This document shows positions 1-8,299 of a stretch of DNA of 64,000 nucleotides, piece after piece. The DNA is from Pelagerythrobacter marensis. Lineage in GTDB: Bacteria; Pseudomonadota; Alphaproteobacteria; Sphingomonadales; Sphingomonadaceae. A program made the position numbers and the translations under genes. Below the pieces are notes generated by a model, which saw only the letters and a list, made by a program, of their open reading frames with translations, was not told the DNA's origin and did not search any database. How positions within the stretch are numbered: position 1 is the first letter of the stretch; each line of letters opens with the position of its first letter. The DNA lies in contig NZ_CP011805.1 in assembly GCF_001028625.1 (NCBI RefSeq), positions 2,589,001-2,653,000 on the forward strand. Reading direction: 5' to 3'.

Positions 1-1789
1 GGTTTTCCAGCGAGCCGCCATATTCGTCGTTCCGCCGGTTCTGCAGCGGGGTGATGAAGCTGGACAGAAGATAGCCGTGGGCGGCGTGCATCTCCACCAT
101 ATCGAAGCCAGCTTCTATCGCGCGCTGCGTAGCAGCCACGAACTGATCGCGGACCTGGATCATATCGTCCCGGTTCATCGGGCGCGGGACCTGGTTGGCT
201 TCGTTCCACGGCACGTCCGATGCGGCGATCAGCGGCCAGTTGCCGCTGTCGAGCGGTTCGTCCATTCCCTCCCAGCCGATCCTGGTGGAACCTTTGGCGC
301 CCGAATGGCCGAGCTGGAGACAGATCCTGGCCGGGGTTTCGCGGTGCACAAAATCGGTGATGCGGCGCCACGCGGCGACATGTTCGGGCGCATACATGCC
401 GGGGCATCCCGGGGTGATCCGCCCATCGGCGGAAACGCAGGTCATTTCGGTATAGACTAGCCCCGCACCGCCTTGCGCACGGGTGCCGTAGTGGACCAGA
501 TGAAAATCGCCGGGCATGCCGTTTTTGGCGCTGTACATTGCCATCGGCGATACGACGACGCGGTTGCACAGGCGCATCTCGCGCAGCTTGTAAGGGGCGA
601 ACATCGGTGGGGCGATTTCGTCCGCGCCGTCGGGGGCCTGGGTCTGAAACCAGCGCTCCACCCCTTCCAGCCATGCCTTGTCGCGCAGCCTCAGGTTTTC
701 GTGGCTGACCCGCTGCGAGCGGGTGAGCAGCGAATATGCGAACTGGAGCGGCGGAAAGGCCAGATAGCGGTCGAGCGTTTCGAACCACTCGGTCGAATTG
801 CGCGCGCTGTTCTGAAGCTTCAGCACCTCGACGCTGCGCTCCGCCTGATATTCGGCAAGCGCCTGCGCCCGGTCGAGGCCCGGGCGGTTGAGCACCTCGG
901 CCAGCTTGATCGCATCTTCCAGCGCCAGCTTGGTGCCCGATCCGATCGAGAAATGCGCGGTATGCGCTGCGTCGCCGAGCAGGACGAACTTCTCGTACGA
1001 CCAGTTGGCGGTAACGATGCGGCGGAAATTGAGCCACGCCTTCGGTCCCGGCAGGTGCGTGGCGTTGGACATCAGGGCGTGACCGTCGAGATGCTTCGCG
1101 AAGATTGTTTCGCACAGCGCGATCGCGTCGGGCTGGTCCATCCGGTCGAGGCCGAGCCGCTGCCAGGTTTCCGGCTCCATCTCTACGATGAATGTCGAAA
1201 GCCGGTCGTCGAAACGATAGGCGTGGGCCCATATCCAGCCGGCATCCGTCTGTTCGAACGCAAATGTGAAGGCATCGAACTGCTTTTCGGTGCCGAACCA
1301 GAAAAACTTGTTCTTTCGCACCTGAATATCGGCGTCGAAATGTTCGGCGTGGGCAGTGCGAATGCGGCTGTTCGCGCCATCGGCCGCGATCACCAGATCG
1401 TAGTCCGCCCAATCGGCCAGATCGGCGCTCGCTTCATGTTCGAAGTGCAGGCCGATGCCCAGCTCGCGTGCACGATCCTGCAGTATCGCGAGCAGCCGCT
1501 TGCGCCCGATGCCGATAAATCCGTGCCCCCCCGAACGGATGGATTCGCCGCGGATGTGGACTTCGATATCGTCCCAATGGGCGAATTCGTCGCGGATCGT
1601 CTCCCCGCTGACCGGGTCGTTGGCCATCAGATTCTCGACTGTCTGGTCCGAGAAGACGACTCCCCAGCCGAACGTATCGTCGGCACGATTGCGTTCGAAC
1701 ACGTCGATCGTGTGCGATGGATCGCGCAGCTTCATCGAGATAGCGAAATAGAGGCCTGCCGGGCCGCCGCCTGCGCATGCGATCTTCAT
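1..1789 (-). CDS. Bifunctional FAD monooxygenase / Old Yellow Enzyme (salicylyl-CoA 5-hydroxylase or 2-aminobenzoyl-CoA monooxygenase/reductase type), C-terminus beyond the window
   Basis: The reading frame opens at an ATG at 1789 and runs without a stop to base 1, about 596 codons. The N-terminus (AGGGPAGLY, residues 6-14) is the Rossmann FAD-binding motif of class A flavin monooxygenases, and GDAAHTAHF near residue 272 is the second FAD motif. From about residue 390 the protein becomes an Old Yellow Enzyme (LCNRVVVSPMAMYSA, then HSGAKGS, HAAHGYLL and EYGGSLEN). This two-part architecture is known from salicylyl-CoA 5-hydroxylases and from 2-aminobenzoyl-CoA monooxygenase/reductase, which hydroxylate and then reduce an aromatic CoA thioester. 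Family members are near 780 residues, so roughly 190 are missing on the left. It is transcribed divergently from the aminotransferase. Anthranilate/kynurenine or salicylate catabolism is plausible, but the substrate cannot be read from sequence. Confidence 0.85.
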   Translation of the reverse strand, partial: MKIACAGGGPAGLYFAISMKLRDPSHTIDVFERNRADDTFGWGVVFSDQTVENLMANDPVSGETIRDEFAHWDDIEVHIRGESIRSGGHGFIGIGRKRLLAILQDRARELGIGLHFEHEASADLADWADYDLVIAADGANSRIRTAHAEHFDADIQVRKNKFFWFGTEKQFDAFTFAFEQTDAGWIWAHAYRFDDRLSTFIVEMEPETWQRLGLDRMDQPDAIALCETIFAKHLDGHALMSNATHLPGPKAWLNFRRIVTANWSYEKFVLLGDAAHTAHFSIGSGTKLALEDAIKLAEVLNRPGLDRAQALAEYQAERSVEVLKLQNSARNSTEWFETLDRYLAFPPLQFAYSLLTRSQRVSHENLRLRDKAWLEGVERWFQTQAPDGADEIAPPMFAPYKLREMRLCNRVVVSPMAMYSAKNGMPGDFHLVHYGTRAQGGAGLVYTEMTCVSADGRITPGCPGMYAPEHVAAWRRITDFVHRETPARICLQLGHSGAKGSTRIGWEGMDEPLDSGNWPLIAASDVPWNEANQVPRPMNRDDMIQVRDQFVAATQRAIEAGFDMVEMHAAHGYLLSSFITPLQNRRNDEYGGSLEN

Positions 1790-1849
1790 CTCGCCAACTC
1801 CTTTCCCGATTTGTCGAACGATCGACTGGCTAAGTCGTCGGGAAATTTA

Positions 1850-1877
1850 TTTCAACCTTAAAATTTTAAGCTTGAAA
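1850..1877. promoter_or_regulatory. 28-bp near-perfect palindrome in divergent promoter region (putative MarR/TetR-type operator)
   Basis: A 28-bp AT-rich inverted repeat with only one mismatched pair (positions 7 and 22) lies between the flavoprotein gene and the aminotransferase gene. Its core is a perfect 14-bp palindrome, CTTAAAATTTTAAG, flanked by TTTCAA and TTGAAA arms. The surrounding genome is GC-rich, so the element stands out. Dimeric MarR-type repressors commonly control aromatic-CoA catabolism from such sites. No regulator gene is visible here, so the assignment is inference. Confidence 0.5.
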
Positions 1878-1929
1878 TATCGTATATCACGTAATTATGC
1901 ACGTGTATGGGAAATCTGGAGATGCGACT

Positions 1930-3099
1930 ATGAAGTGGCCAGCGCAGCGCCTTGCGGCGGGATCGAAGAAATCCTTCGGGATGTATGACGAGGCGGCCAA
2001 ACTCGACGCGGCCGGTGTCGACCTGATCCATCTCGAGTTCGGGCGGCCCCATGCGGACACGCCCGAACATATCAAGCAGGCGACCAAGGACGCGCTTGAC
2101 GCCGGGATCGTTCACTATGGCGATTTTCGCGGAACGCTGTCGTTTCGGGAAGCGCTTGTGCGCAAGCTACGCGATTTCAACCAGCTCGATTACGGCGTTG
2201 ACGAAGTCCTGGTGACCAATGGGCTGACCCATGCATCCTTCGCAGCATTCATGGCCGCGGTCGATCCGGGTGACGAAGTGATCCTTCTCGACCCGTTCTA
2301 TCCGCAGCATGTCGGCAAGACCGAACTGGCGGGCGGCAAGGTCGTAGTGGCCGAACTGGACAAGGAAAACGGCTTCGCGATCTCGCGCGAGAAGATCGCG
2401 GCCCGCATTACCGATCGCACGCGGATGATCGTGCTGGTCAATCCGGCCAATCCCACCGGGCGGGTCTATACCCGCGAAGAGCTGCAGCATGTCGCCGATC
2501 TTGCGATCGAGCACGATCTGCTGGTTCTGTCTGACGAAGTTTACGAATACATCACCTATGGCGGCGCGCAGCACATCAGCATCGCGAGCCTGCCGGGAAT
2601 GCGCGAACGGACGATCAGCTGCTATGCCTTTACCAAGGCCTATTCCATGGACGGCTGGCGCATCGGCTATCTGGCGGCGGACGCTCGTCTGATGCCTGCT
2701 CTGCTGCGCATCGCAATGACGGAAGTAACGCACGTCAACGTCTTCGTGCAGGAAGGGGCGCGGGCTGCGGTTGAGGGGCCGCAGGACGCGATGCAGGCCA
2801 TCGTGGAGGCGGATCGCCGCAAGCGCGATATCGTCGTGCAGGCGCTCAACCAGATGCCCGGCGTGTCGTGCGCCGAGCCGGAGGGGACGATCTACGCCTT
2901 CCCCGACATCACCGGCACCGGGTTCCAATCGCAGGATCTTGCGATGCGAATACTGAAGGAAGCGCACGTCGTGGTCGAATCGGGCGCGTTCTACGGTCCC
3001 AGCGGCGAAGGGCATCTGCGCGTCTGCTTCGGTTCGGTATCGGAAGCGCGCGTCGCCGAAGGGATGGACAGGCTCACTCGCTTTTTCAACGCGTTGTGA
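1930..3099 (+). CDS. Pyridoxal-phosphate-dependent class I/II aminotransferase
   Basis: A 389-residue fold-type I aminotransferase of the aspartate/aromatic aminotransferase superfamily. Visible motifs are NPANPTG (substrate and cofactor binding), SDEVYEYITYGG (the Asp that binds the pyridine nitrogen and the Tyr near PLP) and FTKAYSMDGWRIGY, whose Lys236 should form the Schiff base. HLRVCFG near the end carries the Arg that binds substrate carboxylate. The frame is open from an ATG at 1897, but the ATG at 1930 has GGAG eight bases upstream (1918-1921) and gives the normal family N-terminus, so it is preferred. It is divergent from the flavoprotein and followed after 37 bp by a secreted DUF885 protein. 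The substrate amino acid is not predictable. Confidence 0.85.
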   Translation: MKWPAQRLAAGSKKSFGMYDEAAKLDAAGVDLIHLEFGRPHADTPEHIKQATKDALDAGIVHYGDFRGTLSFREALVRKLRDFNQLDYGVDEVLVTNGLTHASFAAFMAAVDPGDEVILLDPFYPQHVGKTELAGGKVVVAELDKENGFAISREKIAARITDRTRMIVLVNPANPTGRVYTREELQHVADLAIEHDLLVLSDEVYEYITYGGAQHISIASLPGMRERTISCYAFTKAYSMDGWRIGYLAADARLMPALLRIAMTEVTHVNVFVQEGARAAVEGPQDAMQAIVEADRRKRDIVVQALNQMPGVSCAEPEGTIYAFPDITGTGFQSQDLAMRILKEAHVVVESGAFYGPSGEGHLRVCFGSVSEARVAEGMDRLTRFFNAL

Positions 3100-3136
3100 C
3101 GGGAAGGCGCGCCTTGCGCCGATTGGGGAGGGACTG

Positions 3137-4792
3137 ATGAAATTTGCCTTGCGCTGTACCGCTGCGCTGATGCTGGCGACCGCGATGCCGGTAACACTGG
3201 CCACGCCGGCCGCCGCTCAGCAGGAACCGGAGCGTGCCGGATACGCCGCGCTGCAGACGCTCTATTCGCAGTTCCGCGATCTCGTCCCGCCGCCGATGGT
3301 GGACGGTGTGCCCGATTACTCGCCCGAGGCGATGGCGCGCCAGTATGCAGAGCTGAAGGCGCTGCAAACGCGCCTGCGCGCGATAGATGACAGCAGCTGG
3401 CCGATCTCGCAGCGCGTGGACTACATGGTCGTACTGGCCGAAATGCGCGGGTTCGAGTTCCAGCACCGGGTCCTTCAGCCGTGGAAGCGCGATCCTGCGT
3501 TCTACAGCACGACCAATCTCGGCTTCGGCCCGAAGATGCATGGCGCGATGGCCATCCCCGATCTACCGCTGGACGATGCCGAGGCGGCAGCCCTGGCCGA
3601 TCGCCTGAACGCGGTGCCTGAGGCGCTGCGCCAGGCAAAGACGAACCTTACCGACGCACGCGGAGACCTCGCGCGTCTCGGCATCGTGCAGAAGCAGGTC
3701 GAGGTCAACGTTTACGGCCAGCTGGCGGAACAGGCCGCCCGCCTGCAGCCGGAACTGGCCGCACCTGCCCGCCGTGCCCAAGCCGCCGCGGGCGAGTTCA
3801 AGGCATGGCTGGAAAGCATCGAGGCGGATCTTCCCGCCCACGGCGGGGTCGGCCGGGAAAACTACGCCTGGTACCTGAAGAACGTCCTCCTGCTGCCCTA
3901 TACCCCGGAAGAAATCGCAACGCTGGGCGAGCGGGAGTATCAGCGCCAGATCGCCTTCCTCAAGATAGAGGAGCATCGCAACCGCGACACCCCGATGCCG
4001 GCGCCGATCGCGACCCGTGCCGAATTCGATGCCAAGCGGAAGGCCGAAGACGAAGATCTTCTGCGCTTCCTGCGCGAAGGCGACTGGATGACGATCCCGG
4101 ACTATGTCGCGCATGATCCGGAAGAGGGCCCCTATCAGTTTCCGTTCGAGAAGGACCCTTCGAAGCCGGGCCTGTTCGATCCCCCGCTCGATCTCCATTT
4201 CTTCTTCCAGGCCGAATTTCGCGACGGGCGGCCACTGCGCGCGCACAACCTTCCCGGCCATGCTTTCGATGGATTGCAGTCGGCGCGCGACACGCGCCCG
4301 ATCCGGGGCGAGCGGCGCCTGTTCTTCGTGAACGGCGTGCGCAACGAAGGGTGGGCGTTCTATCTTGAAGAAATGATCCTGCAGGCCGGCCTGCTCGACG
4401 ACCGGCCCAAGACGCGGGAGATCGACTATATCCTCGGCGCCAAGCGCGCGGCGCGCGTGCGACCGGAACTGATGATGCAGGCCAACGCCTGGACCTGGGC
4501 GGAAGCCAATGCCTCGCTGATCGCGCGCACGCCCAAATGGATGGGCCCCGGTGATGCGGTCGCCCAGTTCGATATAGAACTCTACTTGCGCCAGCCCGGC
4601 TACGGCATCGGATATTACATCGGCAAGATCGAGCTGGAACGGCTGCTGGCCGATGTCGCGATGCAGGAAGGCGAGGCGTTCGACATCAAGTCGTTCCATG
4701 ACCGCTTCCGGGCAGCCGGTTCGATCCCGATTTCGCTGATCCGCTGGGAAATGACCGGCAAGGCTGACGAGATCGCGACGATGCGCGATTAG
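3137..4792 (+). CDS. Secreted DUF885 family protein with altered metal motif
   Basis: 551 residues with a clear Sec signal peptide (hydrophobic core about 8-26, cleavage near AAAQQ). The body matches the DUF885 family: helical, with the PGH region at 373-375, the EGWAFYLEEM block at Glu404 and a C-terminal GYYIGKIELERLL segment. Most DUF885 members carry an HExxPGH zinc-like motif. Here the aligned residues 369-375 read A-H-N-L-P-G-H, so the first His and the Glu are replaced, while Glu404 is kept. Catalysis may be altered or lost. Some family members are described as carboxypeptidase-like, but this one could be a binding protein. It may be cotranscribed with the upstream aminotransferase. 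A hairpin 57 bp after the stop could end the transcript. Confidence 0.75.
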   Translation: MKFALRCTAALMLATAMPVTLATPAAAQQEPERAGYAALQTLYSQFRDLVPPPMVDGVPDYSPEAMARQYAELKALQTRLRAIDDSSWPISQRVDYMVVLAEMRGFEFQHRVLQPWKRDPAFYSTTNLGFGPKMHGAMAIPDLPLDDAEAAALADRLNAVPEALRQAKTNLTDARGDLARLGIVQKQVEVNVYGQLAEQAARLQPELAAPARRAQAAAGEFKAWLESIEADLPAHGGVGRENYAWYLKNVLLLPYTPEEIATLGEREYQRQIAFLKIEEHRNRDTPMPAPIATRAEFDAKRKAEDEDLLRFLREGDWMTIPDYVAHDPEEGPYQFPFEKDPSKPGLFDPPLDLHFFFQAEFRDGRPLRAHNLPGHAFDGLQSARDTRPIRGERRLFFVNGVRNEGWAFYLEEMILQAGLLDDRPKTREIDYILGAKRAARVRPELMMQANAWTWAEANASLIARTPKWMGPGDAVAQFDIELYLRQPGYGIGYYIGKIELERLLADVAMQEGEAFDIKSFHDRFRAAGSIPISLIRWEMTGKADEIATMRD

Positions 4793-4848
4793 GCAGAAGC
4801 GGCCCTGCGCGGCCGCGATAGCCCATCGGCCCAGACGAGAAACACGCC

Positions 4849-4878
4849 AGCCTTCGCCGCAAGGCTGCGGCGAAGGCT
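4849..4878 (+). terminator. Stem-loop after the DUF885 gene
   Basis: A perfect 12-bp inverted repeat (4849-4860 with 4867-4878) around a 6-base loop lies 57 bp after the DUF885 stop. No U-run follows, so it may be a transcript-end stabiliser or a weak terminator rather than a classic intrinsic terminator. The rest of 4793-5046 holds no recognisable gene. It should contain the promoter of the threonine-dehydrogenase operon, but no convincing -35/-10 pair was found. Confidence 0.4.
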
Positions 4879-5046
4879 AAAGCTGTGCCCCGTTCGTCTG
4901 CGATATGACCATTCCGGATGTATCCCCGCCGGTTCGGCTCCGGAACGGACGGGGCCTTCGTTGACCGACTCACGCCGAACATAGAGCTTCTCCTTCACGC
5001 AAGGCGCGGATTTCTAAACGAAATTCCGCACCAGAAAGGGTGCGCT

Positions 5047-6123
5047 ATGCAAGCTTTGGTCAAGGCCCATCCCCGCGAAGGGCTATGGATGTGCGACGTG
5101 CCGGTACCCGATCCGGGACCGGATCAGGTGCTGGTAAAAGTTCGCCAGACCGGGATTTGCGGGACCGATCTGCATATCTGGAACTGGGACGAATGGGCCC
5201 GAAGCACGATCGCCGTGCCAACCACTATCGGTCACGAGTTCGTCGGCGAAATCGTCGCGCTCGGCCGCAACGTAAGGCACCTTTCGCGCGGGCAGCGGGT
5301 ATCGGGCGAAGGCCATGTCGTCTGCATGCATGGCCGCGCAGCACGGGCAGGGCGGCCGCACCATTGCGCGCAGATGGACGCGATCGGAATCACCCTGCCG
5401 GGTGCCTTTGCCGAGTATCTCGTGCTTCCGGCGGTAAACGCGGTCCCTCTGCCGGATGCCATCGACGACGATATCGGCGCGATCCTCGATCCGCTGGGCA
5501 ATGCCGTCCATGCTGCGTTGTCGTTCGATCTCGCGGGGGAAGATGTGCTGATTACCGGCGCGGGCCCGATCGGGATTATGGCGGCCGCTGTCGCGCGCCA
5601 TGCCGGCGCCCGCAAAGTGGTTATTACCGACGTCAATCGGGGCCGCCTCGCCCTCGCACGGGAGGTGGTCGATGCGGTCACGGTCGATGTGTCGACCCAG
5701 CCCTTGTCCGACGCGGTCGCACCGTTGGACCTTGGCGATGGCTTTGCCGTCGGTCTGGAAATGAGCGGCGCGCCATCCGCATTCGATGCCATGGTCGATG
5801 CGATGGCACCGGGCGGCAGGATCGCCTACCTCGGCATAGCGCCGCGCCCGATGCTGGTCGACTGGACGCGGATCATCTTCAAAAGCCTGTTTATCAAGGG
5901 GATTTACGGGCGCGAGATGTTTCGCACCTGGCACAAGATGATTGCCCTGCTCGAATCCGGGCTGAATGTCGGGCCGGTCATTACCCATCGGCTGGACGCT
6001 GCGGATTTCGCATCCGGGTTTGCCGCGATGCGCTCCGGCCAGGCGGGCAAGGTGGTGTTGTCCTGGCCCCCCGAGCAGAGCGTCGCCGCGCACCGTTCTG
6101 CCGTTCAGCACGTGGAGGCATAG
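5047..6123 (+). CDS. tdh: Threonine 3-dehydrogenase-like zinc-dependent alcohol dehydrogenase (first gene of four-gene operon)
   Basis: 358 residues that align essentially end to end with E. coli Tdh from memory: EGLWMCDVPVPDP, ICGTDLHIWNWDEW, GHEFVGE, GEGHVVC, FDLAGEDVLITGAGPIG, GLEMSGAP, KGIYGREMF and RSGQAGKVVLSW. Tdh oxidises L-threonine with NAD+ to 2-amino-3-ketobutyrate, which decarboxylates to aminoacetone unless a ligase uses it. The catalytic zinc residues Cys38, His63 and Glu64 are present. The structural-zinc lobe is not intact: Cys93 and Cys107 remain, but positions 96 and 99 are Gly and Ala. The ATG at 5047 follows AGAAAGGG at 5033-5040; an in-frame ATG at 4918 would add 43 unrelated residues. 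No glycine C-acetyltransferase (kbl) is adjacent, which argues against simple threonine catabolism. The next gene starts 4 bp downstream. Confidence 0.88.
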   Translation: MQALVKAHPREGLWMCDVPVPDPGPDQVLVKVRQTGICGTDLHIWNWDEWARSTIAVPTTIGHEFVGEIVALGRNVRHLSRGQRVSGEGHVVCMHGRAARAGRPHHCAQMDAIGITLPGAFAEYLVLPAVNAVPLPDAIDDDIGAILDPLGNAVHAALSFDLAGEDVLITGAGPIGIMAAAVARHAGARKVVITDVNRGRLALAREVVDAVTVDVSTQPLSDAVAPLDLGDGFAVGLEMSGAPSAFDAMVDAMAPGGRIAYLGIAPRPMLVDWTRIIFKSLFIKGIYGREMFRTWHKMIALLESGLNVGPVITHRLDAADFASGFAAMRSGQAGKVVLSWPPEQSVAAHRSAVQHVEA

Positions 6124-6127
6124 GGCT

Positions 6128-7246
6128 GTGGCGGGCGGGCTGGAAGTCATCGCGGTGAAGGCAATCGATGCGATCCCTGCTGACGCATACGAAGAACTCG
6201 CCGCGCATTGCGATGCCCCTGCTTATTACGATCGGCGCTTCCTTCAGGCGGCGGAACGGCATCCGCTATTGCCGATAGAGGATATGCACTACGTCCTCGT
6301 CCGCAACGGCGACCGGCTTGATGCTTTCCTGCCCGTCTATCGCCAGCGCGTGTCGACTGCCGACCCGCTTGGCCTCCTGTCGCGGACCGCCTCCGCCGGT
6401 TTCCATCCCTCGGAAAGCGCGCTCTTCAGCCACATCATGCATTGCTGCGACTCGCGGCTGCTGCTGCGCGACAATTCACCGGTACTGTTCGGAATGGTCC
6501 TCGACCGGGTTGAACAGCTGGCGCGAGAGGAAGGTGTTCCCCAGTTCGCGATTGCTAATGTCGCCGATCCGGCCCTGCTCGCAATGGCCGAGGCACAGGG
6601 CATGGAAGTCAAATTTTCGGTCGATCGCTACCAGATGGATCTGACCGGGATCGACGACGTCGAAGACCTGGTAATGCGGCATATCCCGGTGGAGGGGCGG
6701 CACGAAATTCGCCGCCAGCGGCGCAAGATCGCGAAATACGGGATCCGGGTGGAGATCGAGACCCCGCCGATCGCGCGGATCGAGGAGGTGGCGCAGCTGT
6801 GCCACGATACCACGGCGCGGCGCGGTACGCCCGATTATCTGCCTGCCGATGCTCTTGCGCGGTTCCTGGCCGAGTGCGGATCGCTGCTGCGAATCGTTTC
6901 GGTGTATCACGAGGATCGGCGCGTCGGCGCGAGCATCCTGCTCCTCGACAACGCGGCAGTGCACTTCTGGCTCGCCGGGATGGATTACACCCTCGATACC
7001 TTCAGCCCCTATACCGCCGCGTTCGACGCGGTTTTCCACTTCGCGTTCGAAAATGGTTTCAGGCGCATCGAATGCGGCCGGCTGAACGAACGGACGAAGC
7101 AGCGCTTCGGTTTTTCACCGCAACCTCTCCACGCGATTGTGCGCCGCGTTTCCGCCCGACCGGGCGCCGAGGAACAATGCGCGGCGGCCCGATGCGGCCC
7201 GGCCACTTCCCGACAAGACGCCGACTTGCCCCAAACTTCCGCCTGA
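6128..7246 (+). CDS. FemAB/BioF2-type GNAT-fold acyl- or aminoacyltransferase
   Basis: 372 residues from a GTG start at 6128. GGAGG at 6114-6118 inside the end of tdh supports this start, and an ATG in the same frame at 5966 would overlap tdh by 158 bp. The protein resembles the Acetyltransf_6 (BioF2-like)/FemAB group: an N-terminal lobe (YYDRRFLQAAERHP, then the YVLVRNGDRLDAFLPVY strand pair), a central basic patch (HEIRRQRRKIAKYG, about residues 195-208) and a C-terminal GNAT lobe (RRVGASILLLDN, VHFWLAGMDY, AAFDAVFHFAFENGFRRIECGR). FemAB relatives transfer amino acids from aminoacyl-tRNA; others use acyl-CoA. The last 30 or so residues look disordered. It sits between Tdh and the methyltransferase, so a role in acylating the Tdh product is inferred, not shown. 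Confidence 0.7.
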   Translation: MAGGLEVIAVKAIDAIPADAYEELAAHCDAPAYYDRRFLQAAERHPLLPIEDMHYVLVRNGDRLDAFLPVYRQRVSTADPLGLLSRTASAGFHPSESALFSHIMHCCDSRLLLRDNSPVLFGMVLDRVEQLAREEGVPQFAIANVADPALLAMAEAQGMEVKFSVDRYQMDLTGIDDVEDLVMRHIPVEGRHEIRRQRRKIAKYGIRVEIETPPIARIEEVAQLCHDTTARRGTPDYLPADALARFLAECGSLLRIVSVYHEDRRVGASILLLDNAAVHFWLAGMDYTLDTFSPYTAAFDAVFHFAFENGFRRIECGRLNERTKQRFGFSPQPLHAIVRRVSARPGAEEQCAAARCGPATSRQDADLPQTSA

Positions 7247-7258
7247 AAGGACTGGATC

Positions 7259-8299
7259 ATGAACACCGTCACATTCCCTTCTTCCGTCACGATGCCGCGC
7301 AACGACGATCGCCCGCTGTGGGATGTCCTGCTGGGGGTTTTCGGCCTGCCCGCGCTGTTCATTGCGCATCGACTGGGCTTGTTCGAGCTGGTCGACGCAA
7401 AGGCCCCCACGCTGGAGGAATTGTGTGTGGAACTGAAACTGGCGCGGCGCACCGCGCAGATTCTGGTGAGCACCGCCACCGCGCTCGATTTCATGACGGT
7501 CGAGGATGGCCGCTATCGGCTGACCCCACTGGCCGAAGACTATCTGCTGCCGCGCAGTTCAACCTATTTCGGATACTACTGGGATCTGATTATCGACAAC
7601 CATCAGGTCTTCTCCTTCGATGCGTTGAAGAATGCGATCGTGAACGACAAGCCGACCGCCTATGGGGTCGACGACATCTATCAAACCCATCGCGAGGAGG
7701 AGGAACGGACGCGCGAATTCACCCGTGCGATGCATTCGATCAGCCTGCCCCCTGCAATGGCCTGGGCGCGCAAGCTCGACCTGGCGCAGCATCGGCAGAT
7801 GCTCGACATCGGCGGCGGGTCGGGGGCTCATGCCCTGATGGCGGCCCAGGCCGTGCCCACGCTGAACGCGACGATCTTCGATCTTGAAACGGTCTGCCCC
7901 GTGGCGGAAGAATTCATTGCCCACTACGGCATGGGCGATCGCGTGTCGGCCGCGCGGGGGGACATGTGGATCGATCCCTTCCCGGCCGCCGATTTCCACT
8001 TCTACTCGCATGTTTTCCACGGCTGGCCGCCCGAAAAATGCGCGTTCCTGAGCCGCAAGAGCTTCGAACATCTCGAACCCGGCGGGCGCATCGCGGTGCA
8101 TGAATTTGTCTACAACGATGCCGACAAGACAGGCCCGTTCCCGGTCGCGGCGATGAGCATGGTCATGCTCGGCTGGGGCGTGGGCGAACAATATTCGGCG
8201 GACGAGATCACGCGCTTCCTGTCGCAGGCCGGCTTCGTCGATGTCGAAACCGTGCCGACGTTCGGGTACTACAATATCGTGACCGGCAGAAAGCCGTGA
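7259..8299 (+). CDS. COMT-type SAM-dependent O-methyltransferase
   Basis: 346 residues with the two-domain layout of caffeate/hydroxyindole O-methyltransferases. An N-terminal winged-helix dimerisation domain (LPALFIAHRLGLFELVDAKAP, TLEELCVELKLARRTAQILV) is followed by a class I Rossmann domain with the SAM motif DIGGGSGAH at Asp183-Gly187. HVFHGWPPEKC contains His254, at the position of the catalytic base that deprotonates the aromatic hydroxyl in this family. Substrates are usually phenolic or heteroaromatic hydroxyls. The gene starts 12 bp after its upstream neighbour and shares GTGA with the next gene, so translation is probably coupled. Together with Tdh and an FAD oxidase, it suggests methylation of an enzymatically formed hydroxy-heteroaromatic. 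Confidence 0.85.
   Translation: MNTVTFPSSVTMPRNDDRPLWDVLLGVFGLPALFIAHRLGLFELVDAKAPTLEELCVELKLARRTAQILVSTATALDFMTVEDGRYRLTPLAEDYLLPRSSTYFGYYWDLIIDNHQVFSFDALKNAIVNDKPTAYGVDDIYQTHREEEERTREFTRAMHSISLPPAMAWARKLDLAQHRQMLDIGGGSGAHALMAAQAVPTLNATIFDLETVCPVAEEFIAHYGMGDRVSAARGDMWIDPFPAADFHFYSHVFHGWPPEKCAFLSRKSFEHLEPGGRIAVHEFVYNDADKTGPFPVAAMSMVMLGWGVGEQYSADEITRFLSQAGFVDVETVPTFGYYNIVTGRKP

Noticed and set aside
3137..4792. The DUF885 gene as a pseudogene because of the changed motif.
   Set aside because: The frame is intact over 551 codons with a good signal peptide and ordinary codon usage, so it is likely expressed even if catalytically altered.
4793..5046. A riboswitch in front of the threonine-dehydrogenase-like operon.
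   Set aside because: Apart from the stem-loop near the DUF885 stop, I could not recognise the conserved cores of glycine, SAM or other known riboswitches in this 254-bp leader.
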